Positions 1 through 7,504 of a DNA stretch of 11,229 nucleotides are shown piece by piece. The stretch is from positions 1-11,229 of the forward strand of contig CAYZJD010000125.1 in the NCBI GenBank assembly GCA_964478455.1, in the 5' to 3' direction. The DNA is from CAYZJD01 sp964478455 (lineage in GTDB: Bacteria; Acidobacteriota; Terriglobia; Bryobacterales; Bryobacteraceae). The notes under the pieces were generated by a model. The model worked only from the letters and a program-made list of their open reading frames with translations. It was not told the origin of the DNA and made no database searches. Both the position numbers and the translations under genes were made by a program. Each line of letters opens with the position of its first letter. Position 1 is the first letter of the stretch.

Positions 1-437
1 CCGACTTCCAGCCCGACCTTCGCGATCACCCCCAGCACGTTGCGCTCGGCCGGCGGCGCTTCAGGCCCGACGATGAAGTCCGGGCCGCCGAGGATGTAGA
101 GGTGCAGCGCGTGGTCCTCGATCATGAACGCGCTATAGACGAGTTCGCGGATCTTGCGCGCGGCGGGCGGAGGAGTTACCCGGTAGAGCGCATCGAGTGC
201 CTTGGTCGCGGCCATGTGATGAGCAGTGGGACAAACGCCGCAGATGCGGGAAGTGATTTGCGGCATGTCCTCCGCCAGGCGCCCTTGAGCGAACCGCTCA
301 AACCCCCGCAATTCCGGGATCTCGAGATACGCGCGCTCGACCTCTCCGCTCTCGTCGAGAAAGATGTCGATCTTCCCGTGGCCCTCCAGACGCGTGATCG
401 GGTCGATGGTGATGTGTCGCGCCGTTTGTTCCGCCAT
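1..437 (-). CDS. mvhA: [NiFe] hydrogenase large subunit, MvhA-like (partial, N-terminal 145 residues)
   Basis: Catalytic subunit of a cytoplasmic group 3 (probably 3c, F420-non-reducing, Hdr-linked) [NiFe] hydrogenase, which splits or forms H2 at a Ni-Fe centre. The reading frame begins at an ATG at 437 and is open to the left edge, so the C-terminus (with the second CxxC motif and the maturation cleavage site) is outside the window. Visible family marks are ITIDPITRLEGHGKI at residues 9-23, the ELRGFE stretch near 42-47, and RICGVCPTAHH at 64-74, where C66 and C69 are the N-terminal pair of Ni-Fe ligands. A Shine-Dalgarno AGGAGA lies at 445-450, 7 nt before the start and just at the end of the small-subunit gene, from which it is separated by 12 nt. 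The small subunit, MvhD and HdrA immediately upstream support the 3c assignment over HoxH-type or F420-reducing enzymes. Subgroup is inference; large-subunit identity is near certain. Confidence 0.93.
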   Translation of the reverse strand, partial: MAEQTARHITIDPITRLEGHGKIDIFLDESGEVERAYLEIPELRGFERFAQGRLAEDMPQITSRICGVCPTAHHMAATKALDALYRVTPPPAARKIRELVYSAFMIEDHALHLYILGGPDFIVGPEAPPAERNVLGVIAKVGLEV

Positions 438-449
438 GGTTCCCTCTCC

Positions 450-1430
450 TCAGGCCGGCGTCGTTTCGAGCCGCTTGCGTCGAAGCAGCGACGCCGGCAA
501 GCTGTAACGGTACAGCGTTCCGACCGGATCCGGTACGCCGGCGAGGATCCGCTCGATCTCGGTTTCGTCGTTGCTGTCCACGATGGAAGCCACGGCGGAC
601 AGGGCCTTGCCGCCGTAATCCTTCACCCGGCTGGTGGGACCGAAGCAACCGGTGCACGGCATGTTGCCTTGAACGCAGAGCGCTTCGCACCCGCCCCGTG
701 TCGCTGGCCCAAGGCACAGCAAGCCTTGAGCCAGCAGACACGTCTGTTGGTCGATCAACGTGGAGTGAGGTCGCTTGAACTGTTTGAGCGTGAGCTTTTC
801 GGGGCGGGTATCGTTGCGCGGGCACTCTTCGCAGAGCGCCCGGTCGGGAGCGAGCACGGCGCCCTTCGGCGGAGGACTTCCGCCGAGGAGCGTCCGCACC
901 GCTTCGTGGAAAATCTTCGGCGTCGGCGCGCAGCCGGGGATGTAGTAGTCGACCGCAACCACCTGGTCCAGGGAGCGAACCGTGTCGCGGAACACGGGCA
1001 GGTGCAACGCGTGTCCGTTGTCCTGGAACCGCTCGCGCGGCGCCGTGCCGTCCGGATTCACCGTTGATGGCGAGTCCCGGTAGACGGTTGCGAACACGCT
1101 CTCCCGGGACCAAAGGTTCGCCAGTCCCGGCACTCCGCCAAGCTGGGAGCAACTGCCGAAAGCCACGACGAGTTGCGATTTGCGTCGCAGAAGCTGAGCC
1201 ATCTCCTCCTGCTCGGAAGTGCGGATGGCGCCGTTCACGAAGGAGACCAGGATCGAGCCGTCGGCCATGGCCTCCACGTCCTTGCGTTTGAAATCGAGCG
1301 CGACCGGCCAGAAGATGATGTCCACCGCGGCTGTGATCTCGAGGATTCCTTCTGCCACATCCACCACGGCCTCTTCACAGCCGCCGCAGGACGCGCACCA
1401 GTAGAAGGCGACTTTCGGTTTCTCGCTCAT
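450..1430 (-). CDS. mvhG: [NiFe] hydrogenase small subunit, MvhG-like (326 aa)
   Basis: Electron-transferring subunit that carries electrons from the Ni-Fe site of MvhA through Fe-S clusters to MvhD. The proximal-cluster region shows WCASCGGCEE at residues 11-20 (C12, C15, C18), FGSCSQLGG at 91-99 (C94) and IPGCAPTP at 164-171 (C167), the standard small-subunit pattern. A cysteine-rich C-terminal half follows (C200, C203, C231, C239, C248, C252, C259, C262), fitting further [4Fe-4S] clusters as in F420-non-reducing hydrogenases. No twin-arginine signal is present, so the enzyme is cytoplasmic, as expected of group 3. The start at 1430 is chosen because a near-perfect Shine-Dalgarno AGGAGGTGG lies 7 nt upstream (1438-1446) and the ATG overlaps the MvhD stop codon as ATGA (1427-1430). 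A longer in-frame ATG at 1559 would run through mvhD in another frame and is rejected. Translational coupling to mvhD is likely. Confidence 0.95.
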   Translation of the reverse strand: MSEKPKVAFYWCASCGGCEEAVVDVAEGILEITAAVDIIFWPVALDFKRKDVEAMADGSILVSFVNGAIRTSEQEEMAQLLRRKSQLVVAFGSCSQLGGVPGLANLWSRESVFATVYRDSPSTVNPDGTAPRERFQDNGHALHLPVFRDTVRSLDQVVAVDYYIPGCAPTPKIFHEAVRTLLGGSPPPKGAVLAPDRALCEECPRNDTRPEKLTLKQFKRPHSTLIDQQTCLLAQGLLCLGPATRGGCEALCVQGNMPCTGCFGPTSRVKDYGGKALSAVASIVDSNDETEIERILAGVPDPVGTLYRYSLPASLLRRKRLETTPA

Positions 1431-1876
1431 GGGACCGCCACCTCCTCGGCGACCGGTTCGGCCGGCACGCGCACCTTCAGCGGCCCCAGCGCCCGGACCT
1501 TCGCGACCATGTCGTTTACCACCGAGCGCACCTTGTCCCCTTCCGCCGCCGAGATCCATTCCAGGCGGAACCGCTCGGGCTCGATGCCCATCTCCGCGAG
1601 CAGGCGCTTCAAGAGGTGGAACCGCCGGAGGGCCTTGTAGTTGCCCTCCTGGTAGTGGCAGTCGCCCGGGTGGCAGCCGCCGATCAGCACGCCGTCGGCG
1701 CCCTCGGCGAAAGCGTCGAGCACGAATTGCGGATCAAGCCGGCCGGAGCACATCAGCCGGACGACGCGGATGTTGGGCGCATACTTCATGCGGGAAGTGC
1801 CGGCCAGGTCCGCGGCCAGGTACGTGCACCAGTTGCAGAAGAACGCCACGATCCTCGGTTCGAATGGCTCAGGCAT
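1427..1876 (-). CDS. mvhD: MvhD-like [2Fe-2S] adaptor subunit between hydrogenase and HdrA (149 aa)
   Basis: Small iron-sulfur adaptor (FlpD/MvhD family) that in methanogens carries electrons from the MvhAG hydrogenase to HdrA. The family cysteines are all visible: AFFCNWCTYLAADLAG at residues 11-26 (C14, C17), LMCSGRLDP at 41-49 (C43) and IGGCHPGDCHYQEGNY at 65-80 (C68, C73). Length matches stand-alone MvhD; it is not fused to HdrA, unlike in some bacteria and archaea. The ATG at 1876 overlaps the end of hdrA by 8 nt, and the stop overlaps the mvhG start by 4 nt, so the three genes are probably translationally coupled. AGGGAG at 1886-1891 is a good Shine-Dalgarno. The last 20 or so residues (valine-, proline- and glutamate-rich) look like an unstructured tail. 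Its position between HdrA and the hydrogenase matches its bridging job. Confidence 0.95.
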   Translation of the reverse strand: MPEPFEPRIVAFFCNWCTYLAADLAGTSRMKYAPNIRVVRLMCSGRLDPQFVLDAFAEGADGVLIGGCHPGDCHYQEGNYKALRRFHLLKRLLAEMGIEPERFRLEWISAAEGDKVRSVVNDMVAKVRALGPLKVRVPAEPVAEEVAVP

Positions 1877-3851
1877 AAGCGAGCACTCCCTCGATTTCTT
1901 CGAAGACCTGCTCGTCTTCGAAGAGGTTCTGGACGATCGAGCCGGAGGGGCAGGCGGCCACGCAGGTGCCGCATCCCTTGCACAACACCTCGTTGATCTC
2001 CGCCTTCTTCTTCTCGGCCGAGAAGGAGATGGCCTGGTAGGGGCACAGCGGCATGCAGGTCTTGCAGCCCGAGCACGCCTCCTCCAGTACGAAGGCGGTG
2101 TTCGGCTCCAGCTCGATGACGCCGGCGTCGATCAGCGCCAGCGCTTCCGCGGCGGCCGCGCCCGCCTGGGCGACGGTGTCCGGGATGTCCTTCGGGCCCT
2201 GACAGCATCCTGCCAGGAAGATGCCGTCGGTGAACGTGTTCACCGGCGCGAGCTTCGGGTGCCGCTCGAGGAAGAAGCCCTCGTTGGAGCACGTGATGTT
2301 GAACATCCGCCGGACGTCGGCGGCGTCCGGCTGCGCCTCCAGGCCCACCGCCAGGACCACCATGTCCACCGGGATCCTCTGCACCATGCAAAGCAGCGTG
2401 TTTTCCACCTGGAGGATGAGGCGGCCGTCGCCATTCGGCGCAGGATAAACATCGGCCACCTTGCCGCGGGTCAGGCGAATGCCTTCCTCGGCGATGCGGG
2501 TGTAGAACTCCTCGAAGCCTTTGCCCGGCGCGCGAATGTCGATGTAGAAGTTGTAGATTTCGGCCCCTGTCTTCTCCTTCAGCAGGTGGGCGAGCTTCAG
2601 CGAGTACATGCAGCAGACCCGCGAGCAGTAGCGGTTGGTGTTCTCGTCACGGCTGCCGATGCAGTGGATGATGCCGATCGTCTTCGGCTTGTGCCCGTCG
2701 CGCATCACCACCTCGCCGCCGGTCGGCCCCGCCGCATTGATCAGCCGCTCCACTTCGAGCGAGGTGTACACGTTCGGATACGTCCCGTAACCGTAGTACG
2801 GGATGCGCTTCGCGTCGAACACCTTGAAGCCGGTGGCGAGGATGATGGCGCCCACCTCGATTGTTTTCAGCTCCTCTTGCTGGTGCAAGTCGATGGCGTT
2901 TCGCTCGGCGCAGATCTCCACGCAGGTCTTCTTGCACTTGCCGGTCTTGAACTCGATGCAGGTATCGGGATCGATGACGACCACTTGCGGCACCGCCTGC
3001 GGGAACGGGATGTAGATCGGCCTACGCTTACCTAGGCCGAGGTTGAACTCGTCCGGGACCTTGGCCTGTTTGTACACGCAAGCCTCGATGCACTCCATGC
3101 AGCCTATGCAGAGGTCCTCGATCACGTACCGCGGCTTGCGCTTCACTGTGACTTTGTAGTTGCCGACGTACCCTTCGACCTGAGTCACCTCGGAGAGCGT
3201 CCACAGCGTGATGTTCGGGTGCATCCTGACGGCCGTCATTTTTGGCGTCAGGATGCAGGCTGCGCAATCCAGCGTCGGGAAGGTCTTGTCGAACATCGCC
3301 ATGTGACCGCCGATCGTCGGCTCGCGCTCCACCAGGTAGACGTGCTTGCCGGCGTTGGCCAGCGTCAGCGCCGCGTGAATGCCGGCGATGCCGCCTCCCA
3401 CCACGAGCACCTCGTTGCGGATCGGCACTTCGCGGCGCTCGAGCGGCTTGTGCAGCCGCACGCGGCGCACCGCCGCCCGGACCAGGTCCATGCCTTTCTG
3501 TGTCGCGGCCCCCTTGTCGGTGTGGACCCAGGAGTCGTGCTCGCGGACATTCACCATCTGGAAGAAGTACGGGTTCACCCCGCCCTCTTCGGTCGCCCGG
3601 CGGAAGGTCTTTTCGTGGAGGCACGGCGAGCAGGCCGCGACCACGATCCGGTTTAGCCCGTGCTCGGCGATGTCCTTCTTGATCAGCTCCTGGCCCGGAT
3701 CCGAGCACATGTACTTGTACTCGCGGGCCAGCGCCACGCCGTCGAGCGTAGCGGCGTAATCCGCGAGCGCCTTCACGTCGATGACGCCGGCGATGTTCGT
3801 TCCGCAGTGGCAGACATAAACGCCGATGCGAACTCCGTTGCCGTTGTTCAT
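1869..3851 (-). CDS. hdrA: HdrA-like FAD/iron-sulfur electron-bifurcating hub (660 aa)
   Basis: Flavoprotein core of heterodisulfide reductase-type complexes, where FAD splits electron pairs between ferredoxin and a second acceptor. Domains in order: an N-terminal HdrA domain with YVCHCGTNIAG (C14, C16), MCSDPGQ (C49) and AACSPCLHEKTFR (C74, C77); a Rossmann FAD fold with VVGGGIAGIHAALTLANAG near 150-168; an inserted ferredoxin domain with C248, C251, C254, C258 and C298, C306, C310, C314; the rest of the reductase fold including CSRVCCMYSLKLAHL near 409-423 and the FLAGCCQGPKDIPDTVAQA motif near 546-564; and a C-terminal two-cluster ferredoxin (C593, C596, C599, C603; C624, C627, C630, C634). 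The start at 3851 is favoured by AGGGAG at 3860-3865 (8 nt spacing) and by its ATGA overlap with the upstream stop. The frame stays open upstream to 4580, but that extension only shadows the neighbouring gene. No in-frame Sec codon is needed. Identity is very secure; actual bifurcation is inferred from the family. Confidence 0.97.
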   Translation of the reverse strand: MNNGNGVRIGVYVCHCGTNIAGVIDVKALADYAATLDGVALAREYKYMCSDPGQELIKKDIAEHGLNRIVVAACSPCLHEKTFRRATEEGGVNPYFFQMVNVREHDSWVHTDKGAATQKGMDLVRAAVRRVRLHKPLERREVPIRNEVLVVGGGIAGIHAALTLANAGKHVYLVEREPTIGGHMAMFDKTFPTLDCAACILTPKMTAVRMHPNITLWTLSEVTQVEGYVGNYKVTVKRKPRYVIEDLCIGCMECIEACVYKQAKVPDEFNLGLGKRRPIYIPFPQAVPQVVVIDPDTCIEFKTGKCKKTCVEICAERNAIDLHQQEELKTIEVGAIILATGFKVFDAKRIPYYGYGTYPNVYTSLEVERLINAAGPTGGEVVMRDGHKPKTIGIIHCIGSRDENTNRYCSRVCCMYSLKLAHLLKEKTGAEIYNFYIDIRAPGKGFEEFYTRIAEEGIRLTRGKVADVYPAPNGDGRLILQVENTLLCMVQRIPVDMVVLAVGLEAQPDAADVRRMFNITCSNEGFFLERHPKLAPVNTFTDGIFLAGCCQGPKDIPDTVAQAGAAAAEALALIDAGVIELEPNTAFVLEEACSGCKTCMPLCPYQAISFSAEKKKAEINEVLCKGCGTCVAACPSGSIVQNLFEDEQVFEEIEGVLAYA

Positions 3852-5719
3852 TCCGGTTGCTCCCTGGCCGGCCGCGAGGCCTGCTCCACCAGTTCCATCA
3901 GCTCCTTCACCACGATCCTGTCCTCGAGCCGCGCCGTCTTCACCGCGTCCTGGAACATCACCAGGTCCTTCGGGCAGCTCACGACGAGCGTGTTCACGCC
4001 CGGCAGGCTGGCGGCTTCGCGAACGCGCGACTCGGCCGGACGCTCGCGAATGCCCGGCGTGTCTTCCATCCAGATGCGGCCGCCGCCGGCGCCGCAGCAA
4101 TAGGAATCGGCGCGGCTTCGCTTCATCTCGGCGAGGTTCACGCCGATGGAGCGCAGCACGCGGCGCGGCGGATCGTACACGCCGTTGTACCGGCCGAGAT
4201 AGCAGGGATCGTGATAAGTTGCCGCGATCTCCGAGCCGTTCCGGACGCTCAACCTCCCCGTTTTCAGGAGCTGATCGGCGAGTTCGGCGCAGTGCACCAC
4301 CTTGCCGTTCAGCCCGTACTCCTTCTTCAGCGCCTGGTACGTGTGCGGGTCGGTCGTGATGATCCGCTCGAAGCGGGCTTTCTCGAGCGCTTGCAGGTTC
4401 TTGTCCCGCAGCATCTCGAACAGCCCTTCTTCGCCGGCCCGGCGCGCGTCGTTTCCGGAGTTCTGCTCGCTCTCGTAGAGGATCCCGAAGTCGAGCCCGG
4501 CGCGGTGGAACACGCGTGCGGTCGACTGCGTCGCCGGCTGGAGGCGCGGGTCGTAGGAGGCGTAGTCGCCGGTGAACCACAGGTATTCCACCGGTTCCTT
4601 GCGCGCGTCCTTGATCTTGAACTCAAGCCCCTGCGTCCACTTTGCGCGCGCTCTCGGCGACGTCCCGAAGGAATTGCCGTAGCGCGTGAGGTTCATCAGG
4701 GCCGCTTGCAGCCGCGTATCCACCTCGCCGTCGGAAACCAGCCGCCGCCGCATCTCAACCAGCACGGGGATGTGCTCGTTGAACACCGGGCAGCGGTCCG
4801 TGCACGACAGGCACGTTGTGCACGCCCAGATCTCCTCCGGCTTGACGACCTCGCCGAGAAAGCTCTTGCCGTTTCCGCCGCGCACAAGCTCCTTCATGCC
4901 GTGCATCAAGAGCTTGGGCGAAAGCGGAGCGCCGCTCAGGTGCGCGGGGCAGGCGCGCTCGCAGCGGCCGCACTCGGCGCAAGCCAGCCCGCCGAACAGT
5001 TGACGCCAGGTGAACTCCTCGCGGCGCGCGGCGCCGTTGGAGGACGGCGGGACGCCGGTGGCATCGAGGTCGCCAAACAAGACCGCGAACGGCGAGGCGA
5101 GCAAGTGCAGGTGCTTCGAGTACGGAAGGTAGGCGAGGAAGCCGAGCACCGTGGCCATGTGCAGCCACCACATGACCGTCGCGAGTTCCGGAGCTTGCTC
5201 CTTGGTCCGCAATCCGACGAGCTGAGTGACCAGCACCACCGTGATCAGGCCCAGGATCACTGCGGCGTCGCGGGACTGCTCGAGCCCTTCGGGCCGGACG
5301 AAGTAGCGCCTCACCGCGGCCACGGCCAGGGCCGCCAGCCCGAGCACGCCAAACAGGGCCAGCACGCCCGCCACAGGCTCGATTTCATCGGCGTAGGGAA
5401 CGGGCAGGAACGGCAACAGCCCGCGAAGCAGGTTCCAGAAGAAGCTCGCCGCATAGAACACGAACGCCCAGAAGATGATCAGGTGCGCCGCGCCGATTAC
5501 CGGCTCGCGCAGCATGCGTCGCTGGCCAAATACGTTGGCCGCGAACATCCACAGTCTCCGCGGAAGTCGGTCCAGGCGGTTCTCGCCCCGGACGCTTTTG
5601 AGCAGGCGGACGTACCGCCAAACGCGGCGGCCGAACAGAATGAACGAGGCGATGGTCAGCAGCCAGAGAACGACCCAGCCGGGCAGGCCGAAGTACGAGG
5701 AGACCGCTGGATCGGGCAT
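3848..5719 (-). CDS. Membrane NarI/HdrD-like Fe-S oxidoreductase, probable Etf:menaquinone oxidoreductase (623 aa)
   Basis: Probably passes electrons between EtfAB and the menaquinone pool, the role of related 'EMO' (formerly DUF224) proteins encoded beside etfBA. The N-terminal 205 residues form a NarI-like cytochrome b domain with about five hydrophobic segments (roughly 13-30, 76-97, 114-136, 151-170, 183-200) and candidate haem ligands H79, H187, H203 and H205. A two-cluster ferredoxin follows: C247, C250, C253, C257 and C300, C303, C306, C310. The C-terminal part is the HdrD/CCG region: YHDPCYLGR (C506), YCCGAGGGRIW (C541, C542) and VSCPKD (C582). Oddities: the first CCG site reads ESEQNSGNDARR with no cysteine, and the usual fourth cysteine of CPFC is an aspartate (CPKD). 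The gene begins 6 nt after etfA and its stop overlaps hdrA. It is clearly paralogous to the soluble HdrD-like protein at 7505-8707. The quinone role is inference from family and context. Confidence 0.9.
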   Translation of the reverse strand: MPDPAVSSYFGLPGWVVLWLLTIASFILFGRRVWRYVRLLKSVRGENRLDRLPRRLWMFAANVFGQRRMLREPVIGAAHLIIFWAFVFYAASFFWNLLRGLLPFLPVPYADEIEPVAGVLALFGVLGLAALAVAAVRRYFVRPEGLEQSRDAAVILGLITVVLVTQLVGLRTKEQAPELATVMWWLHMATVLGFLAYLPYSKHLHLLASPFAVLFGDLDATGVPPSSNGAARREEFTWRQLFGGLACAECGRCERACPAHLSGAPLSPKLLMHGMKELVRGGNGKSFLGEVVKPEEIWACTTCLSCTDRCPVFNEHIPVLVEMRRRLVSDGEVDTRLQAALMNLTRYGNSFGTSPRARAKWTQGLEFKIKDARKEPVEYLWFTGDYASYDPRLQPATQSTARVFHRAGLDFGILYESEQNSGNDARRAGEEGLFEMLRDKNLQALEKARFERIITTDPHTYQALKKEYGLNGKVVHCAELADQLLKTGRLSVRNGSEIAATYHDPCYLGRYNGVYDPPRRVLRSIGVNLAEMKRSRADSYCCGAGGGRIWMEDTPGIRERPAESRVREAASLPGVNTLVVSCPKDLVMFQDAVKTARLEDRIVVKELMELVEQASRPAREQPE

Positions 5720-5725
5720 GGCGGC

Positions 5726-6700
5726 TCACCCTCTCTTCGCAAGCAGGCTGTCCTTGAGCGCGGGAATGACGTCCAGCACGTCGGCGGCGATGCCATAGTG
5801 AGCGATGCTGAAGATCGGCGCCTGGGGATCGGTGTTCACGGCCACGATGAGCTGCGAGTTCTTCATTCCTTCCACGTGTTCCGGCGCCCCGCTGATACCA
5901 AGGGCCAGGTACAGTTTCGGCTTCACGGTCAGGCCGGACTTGCCGATCTGCCGCGACAGCGGCAGCCATCCCTGGTCAATCACGGGACGCGAGCCGCAAA
6001 CCGCGCCGCCAATGGTCTCGGCGAGTTCTTCGGCAAGCGCAAGGTTGTCCTGCGACTGGATGCCGCGCCCGACCGCCACGAGGATGTCCTTCTGAGTGAT
6101 GTCGACGTCGCCGGCCTCCGGCTCCACGTACCGCGCTAGCCGAACAGGCGTCGTTTCGGGAAGGCTCGCGGCCACTTCTTCGACCGGCGGCGCTTCGGCG
6201 GATCTGCCCTTGTCGGCGGGCCGCGATCCCGGCCACAGGCCCAGCACGACGGGCGTCCGCAACGGAGTGATCACCGCGTCCATCTTCCCCCCGTAGAGCA
6301 GGCAGGTGGCCTCGATCCTGCCTTCGGACACGCGAACGTCCTGGCAGAAATTCACGGCGGGGATCCCGAGCTCGGCGCCTACCAGCGTGCCGATTCCGAG
6401 AGTCACGTTCGTTAAGGGAACCAGCATGACGTCAGGCGCGCGCTCTTTAGCCAACTGCGCCAGCACCGCGGCGTGCGGATCCACCAGCGGCTCCTTCAGA
6501 AGCGGATGATCCGCGTAGAGAACGGCGTCGGCTTTCCCGAGACTGGCGGCCAGGTCCTTCGCTCCGCTTCCCAGAAGCAGGCACTCCAGCCGGGCGCCAA
6601 GCTGGTCGGCGACTTCGCGTCCGAGCGCCAGCGCCTCGTAAGTAATGTCGGTAATCTGCCCTTGCCACTGCTCCGCAACAACCCACACGTTTCCAGGCAT
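5726..6700 (-). CDS. etfA: Electron transfer flavoprotein alpha subunit, EtfA (324 aa)
   Basis: Large subunit of the soluble electron carrier ETF, which takes electrons from acyl-CoA dehydrogenase-type enzymes and delivers them to a quinone oxidoreductase. The C-terminal FAD domain is intact: VAVGRGIQSQDNLALAEELA near 208-226, GSRPVIDQGW near 236-245, QIGKSG at 251-256, LYLALGISGAPEH near 263-275, VAVNTDPQAPIFSIAHYGIAADV near 286-308. The N-terminal domain is present but diverges in the stretch TNVTLGIGTLVGAELGIPAVNF (97-118), where many EtfA proteins have an arginine-containing GRDLAPRLA-type segment. There is no N-terminal ferredoxin extension, which some bifurcating EtfA proteins carry. 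It lies 14 nt after etfB and 6 nt before the membrane oxidoreductase gene, so the three surely form a functional unit. Length is typical for the family. Confidence 0.96.
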   Translation of the reverse strand: MPGNVWVVAEQWQGQITDITYEALALGREVADQLGARLECLLLGSGAKDLAASLGKADAVLYADHPLLKEPLVDPHAAVLAQLAKERAPDVMLVPLTNVTLGIGTLVGAELGIPAVNFCQDVRVSEGRIEATCLLYGGKMDAVITPLRTPVVLGLWPGSRPADKGRSAEAPPVEEVAASLPETTPVRLARYVEPEAGDVDITQKDILVAVGRGIQSQDNLALAEELAETIGGAVCGSRPVIDQGWLPLSRQIGKSGLTVKPKLYLALGISGAPEHVEGMKNSQLIVAVNTDPQAPIFSIAHYGIAADVLDVIPALKDSLLAKRG

Positions 6701-6714
6701 GGCTTTTTCTCTCT

Positions 6715-7494
6715 TCAGATTACGCCCCGTTCGCTCAGAATCCTAACCAGCCGGGACGCCGCCTCTTCCGGTGAACCCGCCAGCATCTCGGCATGGCCCG
6801 CGGCCTCGGGTTTCTTCAACGCCAGGATCTCCATCAGCAGCGGTCCGCTGACTCCGCCGGCGGCCAGCGTCTCGATCCGCTGCGACTTCATCGCTGCGCG
6901 CACTTTGGCCACCGGCACATACCGCGGCGGCTTCTCGGCCGCCTGAATCCCAAGAACCGCCGGCAGCGGCAGTTCGAATTCGCCGCGCACGCCCCCGGCG
7001 AATTCCCGCAGCGCGCTCACCTTCCTCGCGGCCTCGTCTACCGTGACCTTGGTGACGATCGCGACGTGGGGCAGGTTGAGATGGTGGGCGAGCAGCGGCG
7101 CCATCAGACCGTCGAGGTCTTCGATGGCCTGCACGCCCGTCAGCACGAGGTCCGCCGCCAGGGAGTCGCCCTGGCTGGCGATCACCTGGGCGAGCTGCGC
7201 GGCCACGTCTCGCGTGCTCCGCCGTCCTTCGATGCCTTCCACCTTCACCGCCCGGTCCGCCCCCTTGGCAAGCGCCGAGTACAGCGCATCATCGATGTCC
7301 GGCGCGTCCGGCGCCAGCACAGTAGCCTTGCCGCCGTGCCGCTCCTTGAGCAGCAGCGCTTCTTCGAGCGCATGATCGTCGGATTCGCTGATGATCATGC
7401 GCAAGAACTCGCTGTCCAGCGATTTCCCGTCAGCAGCGACTTCCAGTTCCTCGACAACGTCGGGAACCTGCCGCACGATGACCAGGATGTTCAT
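6715..7494 (-). CDS. etfB: Electron transfer flavoprotein beta subunit, EtfB (259 aa)
   Basis: Small subunit of ETF; holds AMP in ordinary ETFs or a second, bifurcating FAD in bifurcating ones. Seen: VIVRQVPDVVEELEV at the N-terminus, DDHALEEALLLKERHGGKATVL at 39-60, SALAKGADRAVKV near 73-85, and GVRGEFELPLPAVLGIQAAEKPPRYVP near 168-194, all family landmarks. The nucleotide-binding loop usually reads like GKQAIDGDTAQVGP; here residues 120-133 are GVQAIEDLDGLMAP, so the Thr and Gln positions are changed. The start at 7494 has AGGAGA at 7501-7506, which overlaps the stop codon of the upstream HdrD-like gene, a sign of tight translational coupling. Gene order etfB-etfA matches most bacteria. Whether it binds AMP or FAD cannot be told from sequence alone. 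Confidence 0.95.
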   Translation of the reverse strand: MNILVIVRQVPDVVEELEVAADGKSLDSEFLRMIISESDDHALEEALLLKERHGGKATVLAPDAPDIDDALYSALAKGADRAVKVEGIEGRRSTRDVAAQLAQVIASQGDSLAADLVLTGVQAIEDLDGLMAPLLAHHLNLPHVAIVTKVTVDEAARKVSALREFAGGVRGEFELPLPAVLGIQAAEKPPRYVPVAKVRAAMKSQRIETLAAGGVSGPLLMEILALKKPEAAGHAEMLAGSPEEAASRLVRILSERGVI

Positions 7495-7504
7495 ATCTCC
7501 TCTC

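Noticed and set aside
1431..1559. In-frame upstream extension of MvhG to an ATG at 1559
   Set aside because: The extra 43 residues are Gly/Arg-rich and lie within mvhD in another frame; the ATG at 1430 has AGGAGGTGG upstream and starts directly at the conserved domain.
3852..4580. In-frame upstream extension of HdrA giving a 903-residue protein
   Set aside because: The added 243 residues are arginine-rich, lie opposite the reading frame of the membrane oxidoreductase gene on the same strand, and resemble no known domain; the ATG at 3851 has a good Shine-Dalgarno and begins the conserved HdrA domain.
3857..6139. 760-residue plus-strand open frame, and other long plus-strand frames such as 1770-3035 and 7919-9070
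   Set aside because: They are antisense to secure genes, have His/Arg/Ala-rich low-information translations, and are expected in GC-rich coding DNA where the opposite strand rarely has stops.
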